Below, in pieces: positions 5,951-7,861 of a stretch of DNA of 7,861 nucleotides. Below the pieces are notes generated by a model. It ran no database searches. It saw only the letters and a program-made list of their open reading frames with translations, and was not told the origin of the DNA. Both the position numbers and the translations under genes were made by a program. Origin of the DNA: Candidatus Sumerlaeota bacterium (GTDB lineage Bacteria > Sumerlaeota > Sumerlaeia > MWCT01); assembly GCA_026398545.1 (NCBI GenBank), contig JAPLSR010000309.1, positions 1 to 7,861 on the forward strand, in the 5' to 3' direction. Within the stretch, counting starts at the first letter, position 1. Each line of letters begins with the position of its first letter.

Positions 5951-6408
5951 TTGTCCCCTTTCCCTTGCGCATGATTCTGAACCGGTCTCAACCATGCCTC
6001 AAGGATGTCACCAGCGCGGACAATCTTTCCCTCTCTGCTCACGATTACATGCTTTGTCTCCCCCTCGGCGAGGAGCTCTCCATCCACATCTCTCAGCACC
6101 TGATAATAAAATGTGACGCCCGCGCGGGAAAGTTCCTTGATATGCGTCCTGATGCAGATTATGTCATCATAATGTGCGGGCTTTTTATACTCACACACAC
6201 AGCGAACAACGGGCAGGACATACCCCATCTCCTCAAACTCTCTGTATGAATGACCAGTTTGCCGCAGGAGCTCCGTTCGTCCCGCCTCAAACCAGACGAG
6301 ATAATTGGCGTAATATACAAATCCCATCCGGTCAGTGTCGCGATATGTGACCCGCAGGCGATGTTCATTGACAATTTTCTGCCAGGGTTTTGAGTTTGCA
6401 GTGGTCAT
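5941..6408 (-). CDS. ybgC: YbgC-type acyl-CoA thioesterase (hotdog fold)
   Basis: This is a 155-residue cytoplasmic hotdog-fold protein of the 4-hydroxybenzoyl-CoA thioesterase/YbgC family. The signature is near the N-terminus: LRVTYRDTDRMGFVYYANYLVWFEAGRTELLR (about residues 18-49). Asp26, the second aspartate of the DTD, aligns with the catalytic aspartate of the family. The rest (LPVVRCVCEYKKPAHYDDIICIRTHIKELSRAGVTFYYQVLR, GETKHVIVSREGKI) follows the usual strand pattern, and the length is close to the family norm apart from about a dozen extra N-terminal residues. YbgC acts on acyl-CoA thioesters and in proteobacteria heads the tol-pal operon; here it is apart from tolQR and on the opposite strand. 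The start has only a weak ribosome-binding sequence, but it is the only ATG before the catalytic motif. It lies 52 bases after gyrB and overlaps the methyltransferase start. Confidence 0.88.
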   Translation of the reverse strand: MTTANSKPWQKIVNEHRLRVTYRDTDRMGFVYYANYLVWFEAGRTELLRQTGHSYREFEEMGYVLPVVRCVCEYKKPAHYDDIICIRTHIKELSRAGVTFYYQVLRDVDGELLAEGETKHVIVSREGKIVRAGDILEAWLRPVQNHAQGKGDNCK

Positions 6409-6440
6409 CCGTTCATTCTCATTTCACATTGGACAAAGCA

Positions 6441-6449
6441 ATTCTATCA
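6441..6449 (-). promoter_or_regulatory. Possible extended -10 promoter for ybgC
   Basis: On the - strand the gyrB-ybgC spacer reads TG-A-TAGAAT, an extended -10 pattern with a 5 of 6 hexamer. It is 32 bases upstream of the ybgC start, and I see no -35 match. The spacer also has several AAATGA words. ybgC may simply be transcribed from upstream of gyrB; this is a weak prediction. Confidence 0.2.
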
Positions 6450-6460
6450 TTTGTCATTTA

Positions 6461-7861
6461 TCAGATATCGAGGTTGCGGACCTCAGGGGCATATTTCTGG
6501 ATAAAACGTCGCCGCGCCTCTACCTGTTCCCCCATAAGCGTGGTGAACATCTCCTCCGCCTTGACGGCATCTTCGATGGTGATCTGGAGGAGGGTGCGGG
6601 TTTTGGGTGACATGGTGGTTTCCCAGAGTTGTTCAGGGTTCATCTCGCCGAGTCCCTTATATCGCTGGATGGTGACGCCGCGCGCCCCGACTGTCTTGAT
6701 TCTTTCCACCGCCTCCCGGAGGGAATAGACCGGGTATTGCGCATCCTTTTCAGAAACCATGAACTGGGGTGGGCCTTTGTCCGTTTGAGGGAGTCCGCCT
6801 GATGCCATGTGGTCAATATCATAAAATGCGGTGTCTATCTCCATGCGTTCCAATTTTTCAAGTATGCGCTCCACATCCCTCGCCTCAAGGAACTCTATAA
6901 CATCATACCTAATTTTCTGCTCCTCTTCTTCCTCCTCTTCCCCGGTGTCAAGATTATTTGCCTGACGAGCGCCCTTTGAGGGGAACAAATCCGGTGTATC
7001 GTTCTCCTTCCCGTTCCCATTTTCATTCTTTTCATCCTCTGGAAGGATTTTTGCAAGCTCCTCTTCAGAAAAGGCGTAGTGGACTGTATCGCCGGCGGTA
7101 ACCTGGTAAAGGGGGAGATGCCCATCGCGTTTGCGGAGACGGAGGTAGTCTGTAAAGGATATTCCCTTGCGGCGGATGGTCCTGGTGATCTTTTCCAGGT
7201 CAAGGACATATCCGAGGAGCTGCTTCAACTGTGCCGGTGTGAGTTGGATACCCTTTTTGCGTGTGCCTGTGATATAGAACGTGACCGCCTCGGCGCCGGC
7301 GTCGAGGAGGAAGCGGTCTTTGTCTTCATCCTTTTCCAGATACATCTCCACTTTCCCTTTCTTAATCTTATAAAGCGGCGGCTGGGCGATGAAGATATGT
7401 CCCTTCTCAATAATATCCCGCATCTGGCGGTAAAAAAAGGTCAGGAGTAGTGTGCGGATATGGGCGCCGTCCACATCTGCATCTGTCATGATGATGACCT
7501 TATGGTAGCGCAGTTTTGAGATGTCAAAGTTTTCCTTTCCGACGCCAGTGCCAAAAGCGGTAATCATGATGCGGATGGCTTCATTGGAGAGTATTTTGTC
7601 CAGCCTTGCCTTCTCCACGTTCAGAATCTTGCCACGCAAGGGCAGTATTGCCTGAAAGTGCCGGTCGCGTCCCTGCTTGGCGGAGCCGCCGGCGCTGTCC
7701 CCCTCAACAAGATAGAGCTCGGAAAGGGCGGGGTCTTTTTCCGTGCAGTCAGCGAGTTTACCGGGGAGGGAACCGACCTCGAGCACGCTCTTGCGGACAA
7801 TCTGGCGGGCGCGCTGGGCGGCGTCACGAGCCTGAGACGCAAGAACTATCTTCTCCACTAA
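6461..7861 (-). CDS. gyrB: DNA gyrase subunit B, C-terminal two thirds (partial)
   Basis: The frame stays open through the right edge, so the ATPase domain and true start are outside the window; 466 residues are visible. The visible part starts in the helix before TOPRIM (LASQARDAAQRARQIVRK), then shows the TOPRIM motifs LVEGDSAGGSAKQGRDR (catalytic Glu about residue 52) and IMTDADVDGAHIRTLLL (the Asp-x-Asp-x-Asp metal site, about 126-130). The C-terminal gyrase B block GVTIQRYKGLGEMNPEQLWETTM and the end FIQKYAPEVRNLDI are canonical. With GyrA this makes the ATP-driven supercoiling enzyme; topoisomerase IV ParE is the main alternative, but the C-terminus favours GyrB. Between TOPRIM and the C-terminal block is an acidic, Asn/Gly-rich stretch (about residues 277-318) with seven Glu in a row (6920-6940), probably a flexible linker. 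Transcription may continue into ybgC, 52 bases downstream. Confidence 0.93.
   Translation of the reverse strand, partial: LVEKIVLASQARDAAQRARQIVRKSVLEVGSLPGKLADCTEKDPALSELYLVEGDSAGGSAKQGRDRHFQAILPLRGKILNVEKARLDKILSNEAIRIMITAFGTGVGKENFDISKLRYHKVIIMTDADVDGAHIRTLLLTFFYRQMRDIIEKGHIFIAQPPLYKIKKGKVEMYLEKDEDKDRFLLDAGAEAVTFYITGTRKKGIQLTPAQLKQLLGYVLDLEKITRTIRRKGISFTDYLRLRKRDGHLPLYQVTAGDTVHYAFSEEELAKILPEDEKNENGNGKENDTPDLFPSKGARQANNLDTGEEEEEEEQKIRYDVIEFLEARDVERILEKLERMEIDTAFYDIDHMASGGLPQTDKGPPQFMVSEKDAQYPVYSLREAVERIKTVGARGVTIQRYKGLGEMNPEQLWETTMSPKTRTLLQITIEDAVKAEEMFTTLMGEQVEARRRFIQKYAPEVRNLDI

Noticed and set aside
5951..5995. ATG 5995 as start of the methyltransferase
   Set aside because: It would overlap the thioesterase gene by 55 bases, GAGG is only one base upstream, and the extra residues do not resemble the Trm112 N-terminus. 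It remains possible.
6409..6460. AAATGA words in the gyrB-ybgC spacer as a tandem repeat
   Set aside because: The words are irregularly spaced and the stretch is short and AT-rich, so chance is sufficient.
6775..6810. AGTCCGCCTGATG in gyrB, encoding ASGGLPQTD, as a further copy
   Set aside because: It shares a half-site and the letters LPQ, but the right arm is missing and the region may be ordinary GyrB sequence.

Overview
The window is a gene-dense stretch (about 50% GC by eye, no non-coding gap above about 90 bases) from a diderm, Gram-negative-type bacterium. This is shown by a TolQ/TolR proton-channel pair with a TonB/TolA-type energy transducer. I cannot fix the phylum from sequence alone. 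The mix of a parB end, gyrB, an odd tol cluster without tolB or pal next to it, a Trm112-methyltransferase fusion, and short palindromes inside genes would suit a little-studied candidate phylum of the Omnitrophota kind, but that is an impression, not a demonstration. parB and gyrB often lie near the chromosome origin, so the window may be origin-proximal.

Layout. On the + strand, bases 1-2180 look like one operon: the last 45 codons of parB, then tolQ (7-base gap), tolR (4-base gap) and a proline-rich TonB/TolA-like protein. A short spacer follows with four 8-base tandem repeats and a TATAAT box. Next is an 818-residue membrane glycosyltransferase of the GT-C (PMT/ArnT-like) type with a long soluble C-terminal part (2249-4705). 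This gene ends at a convergent junction with a candidate terminator. On the - strand, read from the right edge, are gyrB (5' end outside the window), a YbgC-type hotdog thioesterase, and a Trm112/zinc-ribbon plus class I methyltransferase fusion that overlaps the thioesterase end by 10 bases.

How the genes fit together. TolQ and TolR form the proton-driven motor, and the TonB/TolA-like protein would carry its force across the periplasm. The YbgC-type thioesterase is the usual companion of tolQRA, but here it sits on the other strand more than 3 kb away. The glycosyltransferase and methyltransferase between them suggest a cell-surface glycan or lipid theme.

The least expected signal is a set of short palindromic elements embedded in frame in coding genes. 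A 15-base palindrome occurs identically in the coding strands of the glycosyltransferase and the methyltransferase, giving the peptide PPQAGR in both. A related double palindrome lies elsewhere in the glycosyltransferase. A different 37-base element with nested dyad symmetry occurs twice in the glycosyltransferase, in the same frame, encoding RLxxNLFGxQV each time. These resemble in principle the protein-coding palindromic elements known from Rickettsia. They are the best candidate here for something undescribed.
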